Part shown: one piece after another, positions 8,193 through 16,935 of the stretch | How positions within the stretch are numbered: the first letter of the stretch is position 1 | Layout of the letters: each line of letters opens with the position of its first letter | Origin: Nonomuraea deserti | GTDB lineage: Bacteria > Actinomycetota > Actinomycetes > Streptosporangiales > Streptosporangiaceae | NCBI RefSeq assembly: GCF_004348685.1 | Contig: NZ_SMKO01000064.1 | Location: 1 to 45,637, forward strand | Length of the DNA stretch: 45,637 bases | Direction: 5' to 3' | Translations under genes and position numbers: made by a program | The notes under the pieces: model-generated | What the model was told of the DNA's origin: nothing | The model's input: only the letters and a program-made list of their open reading frames with translations | Databases searched by the model: none

Positions 8193-8965
8193 CGATGTAC
8201 AGCCGCGTCGGCGAAGGCCGCTACCGCGCGTCGGAGCACACCCAGGGCCCGTGGGACCCCGGCTCGCAGCACATGGGCCCCGTCACCGCCCTGCTCGTGC
8301 ACGAGCTTGCCCGCACGGCGCCACGGCCCGGCCTGCAGTTGTCCAGGCTGGTGGTCGACGTGTTCGCGCCCGTGCCCGTGGCCGAGTTGCGGGTCGAGAC
8401 CGACGTCGCCCGTGACGGCAAGCGCGTGCAGTGCCTGTCGGCGAGCGTCCACTCCGGCGGCCGCGAGTTCGCCAGGGCGAGTGCCTGGCGCATCCGCGAG
8501 GCCGGCACATCCGCCACCCCGGCTCAGGACCCGCCCGCGCCGGTCCCGCCCCGTTCCGAGGAGCACGCGCGCTCGTGGCTGGGCTCGGGCATCGGGTACG
8601 GCAGGGCGCTCGACTGGCGTTTCGTCACCGGCAGCCCTTTGACCCCCGGCCCGGCCACGGTCTGGGGCAGGCTCGGCATGCCGCTGGTCGAGGGCGAGGA
8701 GATCACCCCGCTGGAGCGCCTGGCGGTGTTCGCCGACAGCGGCAACGGCGTCAGCCTCGCCGTCGACTTCGCCACGCATCTCTTCGTGAACGTGGACCTG
8801 ACGATCTCCTTGTTCCGGTCGCCCGAAACGGAGTGGATCTGCATGGAGGCGGCGACCGTGCTCGGCCCGGCCGGGCGCGGGCTGACCCGTTCGACCCTGT
8901 ATGACGAGAATGGCGAGGTGGGGACGGCCACTCAGACCTTGTTCGTCGCACCGCGCAGGCCATGA
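8189..8965 (+). CDS. Acyl-CoA thioesterase family protein
   Basis: The 258-residue product fits the double hot-dog acyl-CoA thioesterase family (4HBT_3/TesB-like). The N-terminal hot-dog contains GPWDPGSQHMGPVTALLVHELAR, and the second contains the strand-rich VSLAVDFATHLFVNVDLTISL and a C-terminal GRGLTRSTLYDENGEVGTATQTLFV block typical of the family. It probably hydrolyses acyl-CoA to free acid and CoA in the cytosol; the substrate is unknown. It begins with a probable leaderless transcript, having no Shine-Dalgarno sequence, and its stop overlaps the pxpA start (ATGA), so it appears to lead the thioesterase-pxpABC operon. No direct metabolic link between a thioesterase and 5-oxoproline is obvious. 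Confidence 0.8.
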   Translation: MAMYSRVGEGRYRASEHTQGPWDPGSQHMGPVTALLVHELARTAPRPGLQLSRLVVDVFAPVPVAELRVETDVARDGKRVQCLSASVHSGGREFARASAWRIREAGTSATPAQDPPAPVPPRSEEHARSWLGSGIGYGRALDWRFVTGSPLTPGPATVWGRLGMPLVEGEEITPLERLAVFADSGNGVSLAVDFATHLFVNVDLTISLFRSPETEWICMEAATVLGPAGRGLTRSTLYDENGEVGTATQTLFVAPRRP

Positions 8966-9738
8966 AGCGCCATGATGGTGCCATGGTGATCGACCTCAAC
9001 GCGGATCTCGGCGAGGGCTACGGCATCTGGCGGCTCGGCGACGACACGGCGCTGCTCGACATCGTCACGAGCGCCAACGTGGCCTGCGGTTTCCACGCCG
9101 GCGACCCGGTGACGATCCGGCGCACGTGCGCGGCGGCCGTCGACCGCGGCGTGGCGATCGGCGCTCAGGTGTCCTACCGCGACCTGGCGCATTTCGGGCG
9201 CAGGGAGATGGAGCTCGAGCCGGAGGAGCTCTGCGCCGAAGTGCTCTACCAGCTCGCGGCCGTCGACGGCATCGCCAGGGCGATGGGCGGCCGGGTGTCC
9301 TACGTCAAGCCCCACGGCGCCCTCTACAACCGGATCTGCCGCGACGAGGTGCAGGCGGCAGCGGTGATCGACGCGGTGGCCGACTACGATCCCTCGCTGC
9401 CGGTGCTCACGCTGCCCGGCTCGGTCGTGCACGAGGCGGCGGCGGCCGCCGGCGTTCCGACGGTGAACGAGGCGTTCGCCGACCGCGCCTACACCCCGGC
9501 GGGGATGCTGGTCCCGCGCAGGGAGCCGGGCGCGGTCATCCACGACGTCGCCGCGGTGGCGGCCCGGGCCCGCCAGATGGCCGTGGAGGGCTCCGTGACG
9601 GCCTCCGACGGGAGTTCCGTCCCGCTGACCGCCCGTTCCATCTGCGTCCACGGGGACACGCCTGACGCGGTCCTGCTGGCGCAGGGGGTCCGCGACGCGC
9701 TGCTGGCGGCCGGGGTCGTCCTGCAGGCGTTCACGTGA
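8962..9738 (+). CDS. pxpA: 5-oxoprolinase subunit A (LamB/YcsF family)
   Basis: PxpA forms, with PxpB and PxpC, the ATP-dependent prokaryotic 5-oxoprolinase that opens pyroglutamate to glutamate, a damage-recycling reaction. The family signatures are clear: DLNADLGEGYG near the N-terminus, ANVACGFHAGDP, YVKPHGALYN and the C-terminal SICVHGDTP. ATG 8962 overlaps the preceding stop as ATGA; ATG 8983 starts closer to the conserved sequence, so the first seven residues (MKRHDGA) may or may not be translated. Length (about 250-258) is normal. The reading frame runs into pxpB with a GTGA overlap, implying coupled translation. Confidence 0.92.
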   Translation: MKRHDGAMVIDLNADLGEGYGIWRLGDDTALLDIVTSANVACGFHAGDPVTIRRTCAAAVDRGVAIGAQVSYRDLAHFGRREMELEPEELCAEVLYQLAAVDGIARAMGGRVSYVKPHGALYNRICRDEVQAAAVIDAVADYDPSLPVLTLPGSVVHEAAAAAGVPTVNEAFADRAYTPAGMLVPRREPGAVIHDVAAVAARARQMAVEGSVTASDGSSVPLTARSICVHGDTPDAVLLAQGVRDALLAAGVVLQAFT

Positions 9739-10364
9739 TCCGCAGGGCCGGGGAGCACGGGCTGCTCGTGGAGACGGGCTCGCTCGAGCTGTCCCACCGG
9801 CTGGACGCAGCGCTGCGGGCGGACCGGCCCGCCGGGGTGGCGGAGATCGTGCCGGGGCCCGCGACCGTGCTCGTGGTGGCGCCCGGGGTGGATCAGACGT
9901 GGTTGCGCGACCGGCTGGCGGCGGTCGTCGCCGAGGAGCGGGGCAAGGACGGCGCCGGGGCGGCCGAGGGGCCCGTCGTGACGATTCCGGTGGTCTATGA
10001 CGGCGCGGATCTCGATTCGGTGGCGGAGCTGGCCGGCATCTCCGCCGACGAGGTGGTCGCCCGGCATTCCGGGCGCGAGCTGGTCGTGGGGTGGCTGGGG
10101 TTCGCCCCCGGGTTCGCCTACCTCACCGGGCTCGATCCGGTGCTGGAGTCGCCCAGGCTGGACACGCCGCGCACGTCGGTGCCGGCCGGGTCCGTGGCGA
10201 TCGCGGGCCCCTACTCCGCGGTCTATCCGACCGCCTCGCCCGGCGGGTGGCGGCTGCTCGGCCGCACGTCCGTGCGGGTGTGGGACGTCACGGCCGACCC
10301 TCCGTCGCTGTTCAGGCCGGGCATGCGCGTGCGGTTCGTCCGCGAGGGAGCCCCGCCGTCCTGA
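9735..10364 (+). CDS. pxpB: 5-oxoprolinase subunit B (KipI-like)
   Basis: This 209-residue protein matches the PxpB/KipI family (carboxyltransferase domain subdomain 1/A). Characteristic blocks are DSVAELAGISADEVVARHSG, the WLGFAPGFAYLTGL segment, and SVAIAGPYSAVYPTASPGGWRLLGRT near the C-terminus. With PxpC it forms the part of 5-oxoprolinase that couples ATP use to ring opening. The GTG start overlaps the pxpA stop by four bases. The KipI name reflects a B. subtilis homologue that inhibits the kinase KinA; here the neighbours pxpA and pxpC make the oxoprolinase role much more likely. Confidence 0.92.
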   Translation: MIRRAGEHGLLVETGSLELSHRLDAALRADRPAGVAEIVPGPATVLVVAPGVDQTWLRDRLAAVVAEERGKDGAGAAEGPVVTIPVVYDGADLDSVAELAGISADEVVARHSGRELVVGWLGFAPGFAYLTGLDPVLESPRLDTPRTSVPAGSVAIAGPYSAVYPTASPGGWRLLGRTSVRVWDVTADPPSLFRPGMRVRFVREGAPPS

Positions 10365-10456
10365 CAGGGGCGGCGGGAGCGCAGCGACCAGGGGTACCGA
10401 GGAAGAGGGTGGCAGATGGCGACCGAGCCCGCCGGACGGAGTGAGGCCACGGGCAC

Positions 10457-11404
10457 GTGATGATCGAGGTGCTGGCGCCCGGTCCGTACGCGACCGTGCA
10501 GGATCTCGGGCGGCCCGGTTACGCCCACCTCGGCGTGCCCCGTTCGGGGGCGGCCGACGCGCCGAGCCTGCGGCTGGCCAACCGGCTCGTGGGCAACGCG
10601 GAGGGGCTGGCGGGGATCGAGCTGACGTTCGGCGGGGCCTGGTTGCGCTTCCACGACGGAGGGTGGGCGGCGCTGGCCGGCGCCCCGGTGGCCGTGACGG
10701 TCGCCCCCGGCGGGGAAGGCACGGGTCCGCACGAGACCGTCGGCTGGGCGGCCGCGCGGGCCGGCATGGGGGTGCCGTTCTGGGTGCCGGCGGGGGCGGA
10801 GCTGCGTCTGGGGACGCCCGCCTGGGGCTTGCGCACCTATCTGGCCGTGCGCGGAGGGATCACGGTGGCACCGGTGCTCGGCAGCCGATCGACCGACTCG
10901 CTGTCGGGGCTCGGCCCCGAGCCGCTGCGGGCGGGAGCGCTGCTGCCGGTCGGCCCGCCGCGGGGTGACACCTCGGCCGACGCCGTGGCCGACGCCGTGG
11001 CAGACGCCGTGACTGACATCGTCGCCGACCTCGCGCCCCTGCCCGGGCCCCGGCCCGCCGTGCTGCGCGTCCTGCCGGGGCCGCGCGACGACTGGTTCGC
11101 GCCGGGCGCGCAGGACGCGCTGTGCGCGGGCCCGTACGTGGTGAGCCAGGACAGCAACCGGGTCGGCGTGCGCCTGAGCGGGCCCGAGCTGGTGCGGGCC
11201 AAGGAGGGCGAGCTGCCGAGCGAGGGCATGGTGGCCGGGGCCGTGCAGGTGCCTCCGAGCGGGCAGCCGATCGTCTTCCTCGCCGACCATCCGCCGACGG
11301 GCGGCTACCCGGTGATCGCCGTCGTGACGGCCGCGGACCTCGCCGTGGCCGCCCAGCTGAGGCCGGGTGACGAGGTCAGGTTCACAGGACGACCCGCCCG
11401 CTGA
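10457..11404 (+). CDS. pxpC: 5-oxoprolinase subunit C (KipA-like, biotin-dependent carboxyltransferase domain)
   Basis: The 315-residue product matches PxpC/KipA (carboxyltransferase domain subdomain 2/B): VLAPGPYATVQDLGRPGYAHLGVPRSGAAD at the N-terminus, the GGAW and LAVRGGI blocks, then QDSNRVGVRLSGP, LPSEGMVAGAVQVPPSGQPI and a TGGYPVIAVV motif near the C-terminus. GTG 10457 or ATG 10460 starts it after GGAGTGAGG. It is separated from pxpB by a 92-base gap, unlike the tight pxpA-pxpB junction. A 12-base tandem repeat inside the gene adds a DAVADAVADAV stretch between the two conserved halves, probably a surface loop. Its 3' end overlaps the convergent PhzF-like gene by 23 bases. Confidence 0.92.
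   Translation: MMIEVLAPGPYATVQDLGRPGYAHLGVPRSGAADAPSLRLANRLVGNAEGLAGIELTFGGAWLRFHDGGWAALAGAPVAVTVAPGGEGTGPHETVGWAAARAGMGVPFWVPAGAELRLGTPAWGLRTYLAVRGGITVAPVLGSRSTDSLSGLGPEPLRAGALLPVGPPRGDTSADAVADAVADAVTDIVADLAPLPGPRPAVLRVLPGPRDDWFAPGAQDALCAGPYVVSQDSNRVGVRLSGPELVRAKEGELPSEGMVAGAVQVPPSGQPIVFLADHPPTGGYPVIAVVTAADLAVAAQLRPGDEVRFTGRPAR
10976..11023 (+). repeat. 12-bp tandem repeat inside pxpC
   Basis: GCCGACGCCGTG occurs twice exactly, a third time with one change (GCAGACGCCGTG), and a degenerate fourth unit follows. The repeat keeps the frame and encodes the ADAV units of a likely linker loop in PxpC. Confidence 0.85.
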
Positions 11405-12212
11405 CGCAGGTGACGACGGAGCCGCCCACCCAGACCTCTCCCTGCTCGCCGGTGGAAACGTGCACCCGTCCCGCACGCCCGAGCGCGGTGCCCTGGCTCG
11501 CCACGTACGGCGCCGTGGCCCGGCCGGTCCGCAGCAGCCACTGTGCCAGCGACGCGTTCAGGCTGCCCGTCACGGGATCCTCGACGGTGGTGCCCTGGGC
11601 CGGGGTGAAGGCCCGCACCTCGAAGGCGCACGGCGAGCCCTCAGGGTACGGTCCCACCACGCCCACGTCGTGCGGGACGGGGCCGGGTCGGAGCGCGAGC
11701 ACCGCGTCGGCGTCGGCGAGCAGCACTGCCACCCAGCCGGGGCCGTTGTCGGCCCACTCGACGTCGACCATGTCGTCCCGGGAGATCCGCAGGCCCTCGG
11801 CGATCCGCTCGACGAGCTCGTCCTCCACGGGTCCCGAGCGCAGCAGCGGCGGCGCCTGGAACGCGAGCCCGGCGTCCGTCCTGCGCAACCGGATGAGCCC
11901 GGCCCCGCACTCCTGCGTGATCTCGCCGCCATCGCGTGGCGCTCCGCCGGCCTCGAGCCAGGCGTGGCAGGTGCCCAGAGTCGGGTGCCCGGCGAAGGGC
12001 AGCTCGGTGACCGGGGTGAAGATCCGCACCCGGTAGTCGGCCTCCGGCGTGGCCGGCGGCAGCAGGAACGTGGTCTCCGACAGGTTGGTCCACGCGGCGA
12101 ACCGCTGCATCTCCTCGGTGCTCAGACCTTCGCCGTCGAGCACCACGGCCAGCGGGTTGCCGCGATAGGGGACGGCGGTGAAGACGTCCACCTGGCTGAA
12201 TGCGCGCATCAT
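11382..12212 (-). CDS. PhzF family isomerase-like protein
   Basis: The 276-residue product belongs to the PhzF/diaminopimelate epimerase fold family. The N-terminal block VDVFTAVPYRGNPLAVVLDGEGLS, the glutamate-containing NLSETTFLLPP (the position of the catalytic Glu in PhzF), FTPVTELPFAGHPTLGTCHAW, and the C-terminal EDPVTGSLNASLAQWL are all present. No other phenazine gene is nearby, so it is most likely a generic PhzF-fold isomerase of unknown substrate. The start is ATG 12212 or the next ATG at 12209; AAGACT lies 7 bases upstream of the first, so the transcript may be leaderless. Its 3' end overlaps pxpC by 23 bases, and it is divergent from sthA across only 60 bases. Confidence 0.88.
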   Translation of the reverse strand: MMRAFSQVDVFTAVPYRGNPLAVVLDGEGLSTEEMQRFAAWTNLSETTFLLPPATPEADYRVRIFTPVTELPFAGHPTLGTCHAWLEAGGAPRDGGEITQECGAGLIRLRRTDAGLAFQAPPLLRSGPVEDELVERIAEGLRISRDDMVDVEWADNGPGWVAVLLADADAVLALRPGPVPHDVGVVGPYPEGSPCAFEVRAFTPAQGTTVEDPVTGSLNASLAQWLLRTGRATAPYVASQGTALGRAGRVHVSTGEQGEVWVGGSVVTCVSGRVVL

Positions 12213-12272
12213 ACGACGGAGTCTTCCAGGAAGGGCTTTTCCCGTCGCCGTGCCACCCCCAGACTGGTCGGT

Positions 12273-13682
12273 GTGGCGGATTTCGATGTGGTGGTACTGG
12301 GTTCCGGGCCGGGTGGGCAGAAGGCCGCGATCGCAGCGGCGAAACTAGGCAAGAACGTAGCGATAGTCGAGAAGCGGCACATGATCGGCGGCGTGTGCAT
12401 CAACACCGGCACGATCCCGTCGAAGACCCTGCGCGAGGCCGTGCTCTATCTCACGGGCCTCAACCAGCGGGAGTTGTACGGCGCCAGCTACCGCGTCAAG
12501 GAGGAGATCACCGTAGCCGACCTCGGCATGCGCACGCAGCACGTGATCGGCAGGGAGATCCAGGTCATCCGCAGCCAGCTCGCCCGTAACAAGGTGGCGG
12601 TGCTGCAGGGCACGGGCCGGTTCCTGGACGCGCACACGATCGGCGTCGTCCACGAGGAGGGCAAGGAGACGAAGGTCACCGCCGAGAAGATCGTGATCGC
12701 CACGGGCACGTCGCCCGCGCGGCCGGCGAGCGTCGAGTTCGACGACAGGACGGTCATCGACTCCGATGCCATCCTGCACCTCGACCGGGTGCCGGAGACG
12801 CTAGTCGTGGTGGGCGCCGGGGTGATCGGCATCGAGTACGCCTCCATGTTCGCCGCGCTCGGCACGAAGGTGACGGTGATCGAGCGGCGCGACCGCATGC
12901 TGGAGTTCTGCGACCTGGAGATCGTGGAGGCGCTGAAATACCATCTGCGCGACCTGGCGGTCACCTTCAGGTTCGGGGAGAACGTCGCGGCCGTCGAACG
13001 CCGCCCAGGCGGCGCGCTGACCCTGCTGGAGAGCGGCAAGAAGATCCCGGCCGACTGCGTCATGTACTCCGCGGGCCGCCAGGGCAAGACGGCCGAGCTG
13101 TGCCTGGAGGCCGCGGGCCTGACCGCCGACGACCGGGGCCGGATCTCCGTGGACGCCGACTACGCCACGGAGGTGCCGCACATCTACGCGGTCGGCGACG
13201 TGATCGGCTTCCCCGCGCTCGCGGCCACGTCCATGGAGCAGGGCCGGCTGGCCGCCCAGCACGCGTGCGGCGAGCCGGTCGGCGACATGGACGACCTGCC
13301 GCCCATCGGCATCTACACCATCCCCGAGATCAGTTTCGTCGGGAAGTCGGAGGACGAGCTGACGCGCGACAAGGTGCCGTTCGAGGTGGGCATCTCCCGC
13401 TACCGCGAGCTGGCCAGGGGCCAGATCATCGGCGACTCGTACGGCATGCTCAAGCTGCTCGTGTCGCCGGAGGACCGGCGGCTGCTCGGCGTGCACGTGT
13501 TCGGCACGGGGGCGACGGAGCTGGTGCACATCGGGCAGACGGTCATGGGCTGCGGCGGCACGGTCGACTACCTGGTCAACGCGGTGTTCAACTATCCGAC
13601 GCTGGCCGAGTCGTACAAGGTGGCGGCGCTGGACGCGATGAACAAGATGCGGGTGGTGGCCCGGCTCACGGCGGGGATGTGA
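12273..13682 (+). CDS. sthA: Soluble pyridine nucleotide (NAD(P)+) transhydrogenase
   Basis: This 469-residue flavoprotein fits SthA/UdhA, which moves hydride between NADPH and NAD+ and balances the two pools. The N-terminal FAD-binding motif is GSGPGGQKAAIAAAKLG. The active-site helix reads GGVCINTGTIPSKTLREAV: the second redox cysteine of dihydrolipoamide dehydrogenases (CxxxxC) is replaced by Thr, the diagnostic feature of SthA. The second Rossmann motif VVGAGVIGIEYASMF and the FAD-binding YAVGDVIGFPALA follow, then a normal dimerization domain. The GTG start at 12273 has no Shine-Dalgarno sequence; CAGACT 7 bases upstream suggests a leaderless transcript. Length matches E. coli SthA (466). 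Confidence 0.93.
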   Translation: MADFDVVVLGSGPGGQKAAIAAAKLGKNVAIVEKRHMIGGVCINTGTIPSKTLREAVLYLTGLNQRELYGASYRVKEEITVADLGMRTQHVIGREIQVIRSQLARNKVAVLQGTGRFLDAHTIGVVHEEGKETKVTAEKIVIATGTSPARPASVEFDDRTVIDSDAILHLDRVPETLVVVGAGVIGIEYASMFAALGTKVTVIERRDRMLEFCDLEIVEALKYHLRDLAVTFRFGENVAAVERRPGGALTLLESGKKIPADCVMYSAGRQGKTAELCLEAAGLTADDRGRISVDADYATEVPHIYAVGDVIGFPALAATSMEQGRLAAQHACGEPVGDMDDLPPIGIYTIPEISFVGKSEDELTRDKVPFEVGISRYRELARGQIIGDSYGMLKLLVSPEDRRLLGVHVFGTGATELVHIGQTVMGCGGTVDYLVNAVFNYPTLAESYKVAALDAMNKMRVVARLTAGM

Positions 13683-13693
13683 GCCGGGGTCAG

Positions 13694-13716
13694 GGGGTGA
13701 AGCCGGTCTCCACCCC
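13694..13716 (+). terminator. Candidate terminator after sthA
   Basis: A 6-bp stem (GGGGTG/CACCCC) with an 11-base loop lies 11 bases after the sthA stop and is followed by a relatively T-rich stretch, before the end of the convergent dipeptidase-like gene. Confidence 0.4.
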
Positions 13717-13737
13717 GCGGTTCTCTGTACTGATATT

Positions 13738-15330
13738 TCAGGGCGAGGTCGGGGAGCTCGGGGAGCTCTCGGCGGCCTCCCACATCCGCAGGTACGCTTC
13801 GGCGCCCGCCGCCATGTCCCGCACGATCTCGTCGCCGGCGATGATCCGCATGTCCTCGATCCAGTCGGGCACCAGGCCGTAGTTGGCGACCCCGTCGGTG
13901 TTGACGTCCCAGACCCGCTCGCCGGTGCTCAGCCGGTCAAGGCGCTCGGAGCCGTCGAAGGTGGTGAACGGGTACGTCACGGGGTTGCCGGCGTTGCCGG
14001 CCCTCGGCCCGGGCAGCTGCCCCATCCCGTTGACGTCCAGGCCGTAGCCGTAGCCGGAGATCTGGTGCTCCTGCCGGAGCGGCTCGGTGCGGGCCCACTC
14101 GGCGACGAAGTGCTCGGCGTCGTGCCCGTACTGGGTGATCATGCCGCCGAGCGCGTAGACGCGCTCGAAGAAGTGCGGGTCGGTCCAGCTGTGGGAGGAG
14201 ATGACGCCCGGGTACCGGGCGGCTTCGAGCAGGTCGAGCGTGCGTTCCGCGGCCTTCACGCTCATGTGGTCGATCTCGACCAGCATGCCGCGTTCGATCA
14301 TGCCCTGGACCATGTGCTCGCCGAGCGCGGTCAGGCCCCTCGTGTTGCAGTGCGGCGCCGGCGGATAGAGCGGGAGCGAGACGCCGGGCGGGAGCAGGCC
14401 GGCGATCGGGTCGGGCAGGACGCCGCCCGGGTCGATCGGGTTGTCGTGCGCCGGGCCGGTGCAGGTGCGGGCCTGCCAGAACGAGCCGCCGCTGAGCAGG
14501 TTGCCCAGGTTGACGATCGCGCCCTGGGTGCCGGAGTCGAAGCGCACGCCGCACAGCGCGTTGTCGTACTTGTGGCAGACGAACATGCTGCGCACGCCGA
14601 GCGCGTGCACCTCGTCGAGCCCCCGGTCGATCTGCGCCCTGGTGCAGCGCGGGATGCCGAGCAGCGTGCGGCAGCCGAACGGCTCGGAGGTCTCGATGCC
14701 CAGGACGACGGCGAGCTTGCCGGCCTCGACGACCTGCCTGGCCTCGGCCGGGTCGCGCACGATGCGGAACCAGCCCTGCCCGGGGCCTCCGTGCTCGGCG
14801 TCGATGTGGTCCTGCAGCTCGCGGGCCCGCTCGGCCTGCCGCCTGATCGAGGCCATCTCGTCGCAGGCGTACCGCTTCAGCGGGTAGATCGCGCAGAGCT
14901 GCCGGTTGGCGACCAGGTGGTTGACCATGACGCGCAACCCGCCCCGCCAGGCGCGTTCCACCCACGTGTAGTACGCCTGCTGGTGGGTCAGGGAGTCGTG
15001 GGCCGGCCAGTCGTGAAACGTCGGCCAGCCCACCGGGTCGTGGGTGCCCACGGGCGAGCCGGTCCGGGTGAAGTTCTCGTACCAGGCCAGCTCTCCGTTG
15101 GGGTGGTGGTCGGCGCAGTCGGTCAGGGCCTTCTCGACGCCCTGCGCGTGGAACGGCCGCCCGCACATCAGCAGGCCGCCGAACGCCTCGTAGGAGAACA
15201 GGTGGCTGTGGGCGTCGACGAACCCGCGGACCTCGGCCGCCGCCGTGGCGGGGCCGATCCGCGGGATCGTCAGCGTGCCGGTTACGAGGAGCAGCACGGC
15301 GACTGCTGCGAGGGCTGAGCGGGGGGACAT
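13738..15330 (-). CDS. Secreted membrane-dipeptidase-like (M19/amidohydrolase fold) protein
   Basis: The 530-residue product has an N-terminal signal peptide (residues 1 to about 31, hydrophobic core ALAAVAVLLLVTGTL). The mature part begins with a metal-binding FVDAHSHLFSYEAFGG (HxH). It carries M19-like landmarks in order: VVLGIETSEPF, LGVRSMFVCHKYDNALCG, GLTALGEHMVQGMIERGMLVEIDHMS and VISSHSWTDP. M19 enzymes are zinc dipeptidases; longer secreted relatives are common in actinomycetes and their substrates are mostly unknown. ATG 15330 has GGCGAGGTG just upstream; a 24-codon extension is rejected. It follows the GH76 gene on the same strand with an 85-base gap that holds a hairpin, so cotranscription is possible but not certain. 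Confidence 0.78.
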   Translation of the reverse strand: MSPRSALAAVAVLLLVTGTLTIPRIGPATAAAEVRGFVDAHSHLFSYEAFGGLLMCGRPFHAQGVEKALTDCADHHPNGELAWYENFTRTGSPVGTHDPVGWPTFHDWPAHDSLTHQQAYYTWVERAWRGGLRVMVNHLVANRQLCAIYPLKRYACDEMASIRRQAERARELQDHIDAEHGGPGQGWFRIVRDPAEARQVVEAGKLAVVLGIETSEPFGCRTLLGIPRCTRAQIDRGLDEVHALGVRSMFVCHKYDNALCGVRFDSGTQGAIVNLGNLLSGGSFWQARTCTGPAHDNPIDPGGVLPDPIAGLLPPGVSLPLYPPAPHCNTRGLTALGEHMVQGMIERGMLVEIDHMSVKAAERTLDLLEAARYPGVISSHSWTDPHFFERVYALGGMITQYGHDAEHFVAEWARTEPLRQEHQISGYGYGLDVNGMGQLPGPRAGNAGNPVTYPFTTFDGSERLDRLSTGERVWDVNTDGVANYGLVPDWIEDMRIIAGDEIVRDMAAGAEAYLRMWEAAESSPSSPTSP

Positions 15331-15343
15331 CACACCTCGCCAG

Positions 15344-15369
15344 GCTGGGGGTTCGGGGGCCACCCCAGC
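15344..15369 (-). terminator. Hairpin between the GH76 gene and the dipeptidase-like gene
   Basis: GCTGGGG (15344-15350) pairs with CCCCAGC (15363-15369) around a 12-base loop. It lies 47 bases past the GH76 stop on the minus strand and could end or attenuate the upstream operon. Confidence 0.4.
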
Positions 15370-15415
15370 ATCCGCCGCCGTCACGGGCCCGGCAAGACCC
15401 AAACATGAGTGCGTC

Positions 15416-16915
15416 TCACGTGTCCTGGTGGCGTACGGTCACCGCGTCGAGGTTGAGGTAGTTGCCGCCGCCCAGCTCCAACCGGATCGTGTTGTGCCCG
15501 AGCGCCAGCCTGACCCCGTCGAGCACGGCGGTGCCCCACTGGCCCCAGCCGTCTGTGGCGGGGAACCGCAGGTCCGTGGCCTGGGCGCCGTTCACCAGGA
15601 CGCGGCGCCCGGCGTCGCCCGCGCCGGCGGCGTAGCGGAAGCGCAGCTGGTGGGGCCCGGCGCGGCCGACGTTCACGTGGATGGTCAGCGCCTGGTCCGC
15701 GGCGTTCCAGCCGGCGAGATAGCCCCTGCCGGTGAAGCCCGGCTGGCTGCTCTCCCCTCCGATGCCCTCGGACCGCGCGTTCTCGGCCTCGTAGACGCCG
15801 TTCTCCGGCTGGAGCCCGCCGTTGCCGTCGGGCTCGACGATCTGGAGCATGCTGACGGGGGCCGCCGCGGTCAGGCTCTGCAGGAACGTGCCGGGCGCGG
15901 GCGCGGACCAGTCGGGGCCCATCAGGTCGTCGGAAGGGCGCCGGTGCTGCCACGCCTGGGTGGCGTTGCGCTGCAGGAACGGCAGATACTTCGTCTGGCC
16001 GTGCCGGGTGACCAGCACGTTGAGATGGCGGACCAGCAGCGCCTTGAAGCCGCCGCCGTCGTTGACGCCCTCGTGCAGCAGGGTGCCGCCGTTGGTGAGG
16101 TTGGCGGTGGCCCAGTCGGCGGCGGCACGGGCGTCGGCGAGGTAGGAGGCCGTGCCCGTCGCCTCGTAGAGCGCGGCGGCGGCACCGATGTAGGTGCCGA
16201 AATTGTAGGTGAAGTCCCACTTGACGAGCGTGCCGTCGGCTTCGAAGTGGTCGTAGACGTGCCCGTCCTCCTGCAGGTTCTCCTTGACCCAGGCGAACAG
16301 GCTCCGCGCCCGCGACAGGTAGGAGGCCTCGCCCGTCGCGGCGTGCAGCTTGGTGGCGGTGATCGCCGCGGGGGCGTTGGTGGCGACGTTCTTCTGGTCG
16401 CGCACGTCCCTGCGCCACCAGATGCCGCCGCCGTGGGTGTCGTCGCGCTCGGCCCAGATCCGGTCGAACAACTGCTTCGACCGGTCCAGGTACGTGTCAT
16501 CCCCGGTCAGCTCGTACGCCCGCGCGCTCGCCAGCGCCCACCACCCGAGATCGTCGTTGAAGTCGTTCTCGAAGTCCGGGTAGTAGGCGACGAAGCCGGC
16601 GTACACGTCGTCGAGCATCCGGCGGTATTCCGGGCTGCGGGTGCGCTCGTAGGCGTCCATCACCAGCTCCCACAGCTGCGCCTCCCACCAGAAGTCGGTG
16701 TAGAGCCCGCCTTCCGGCCCGTGGGCGTGCTCGTGGACGCGGTGGTCGCTGTTGGTGTAGAAGTACTTCTTCTCCGGGTCCCAGAAGGCGTCGACGAAGG
16801 CCGACATGGCGGCGTCGGCGTCCCCGGGGACGGTGGCGTGCGCCGGCTGGACGGCCGGGCCTGCCTGCAGCAGGGCGAATAACGCGACGCAGGCCGCCGC
16901 GATGCGCGCTCTCAT
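15416..16915 (-). CDS. Secreted GH76 endo-alpha-1,6-mannanase with C-terminal carbohydrate-binding module
   Basis: The 499-residue product has a signal peptide with a likely cleavage after AHA (residue 27). Residues about 35-360 form a GH76 (alpha/alpha)6 barrel; the catalytic Asp pair is D121-D122 in NDDLGWWALASARAYELTG. Family blocks GGGIWWRRDVRDQKNVATNAPA and WDFTYNFGTYIGAAAALYEATG are clear. A C-terminal beta-rich domain from about 375 (GVYEAENA, then YLNLDAVTV) resembles CBM6/CBM35 modules. GH76 enzymes cut the alpha-1,6-mannose backbone of fungal mannan and similar polymers. ATG 16915 has GAGGAG upstream. It lies 20 bases after the sugar-binding lipoprotein gene, consistent with one operon for degradation and import. 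Confidence 0.9.
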   Translation of the reverse strand: MRARIAAACVALFALLQAGPAVQPAHATVPGDADAAMSAFVDAFWDPEKKYFYTNSDHRVHEHAHGPEGGLYTDFWWEAQLWELVMDAYERTRSPEYRRMLDDVYAGFVAYYPDFENDFNDDLGWWALASARAYELTGDDTYLDRSKQLFDRIWAERDDTHGGGIWWRRDVRDQKNVATNAPAAITATKLHAATGEASYLSRARSLFAWVKENLQEDGHVYDHFEADGTLVKWDFTYNFGTYIGAAAALYEATGTASYLADARAAADWATANLTNGGTLLHEGVNDGGGFKALLVRHLNVLVTRHGQTKYLPFLQRNATQAWQHRRPSDDLMGPDWSAPAPGTFLQSLTAAAPVSMLQIVEPDGNGGLQPENGVYEAENARSEGIGGESSQPGFTGRGYLAGWNAADQALTIHVNVGRAGPHQLRFRYAAGAGDAGRRVLVNGAQATDLRFPATDGWGQWGTAVLDGVRLALGHNTIRLELGGGNYLNLDAVTVRHQDT

Positions 16916-16935
16916 GATGGTCTCCTCAGGGGTTC

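Noticed and set aside
9735..11404. pxpB-pxpC as kinase inhibitors KipI-KipA
   Set aside because: Presence of pxpA in the same operon points to 5-oxoprolinase.
11382..12212. Phenazine biosynthesis cluster
   Set aside because: Only a lone PhzF-fold protein is present; no other phenazine genes.
11367..12272. Long N-terminal extension of sthA across the PhzF-like gene
   Set aside because: The extension is antisense to PhzF; the FAD-binding motif begins right after GTG 12273.
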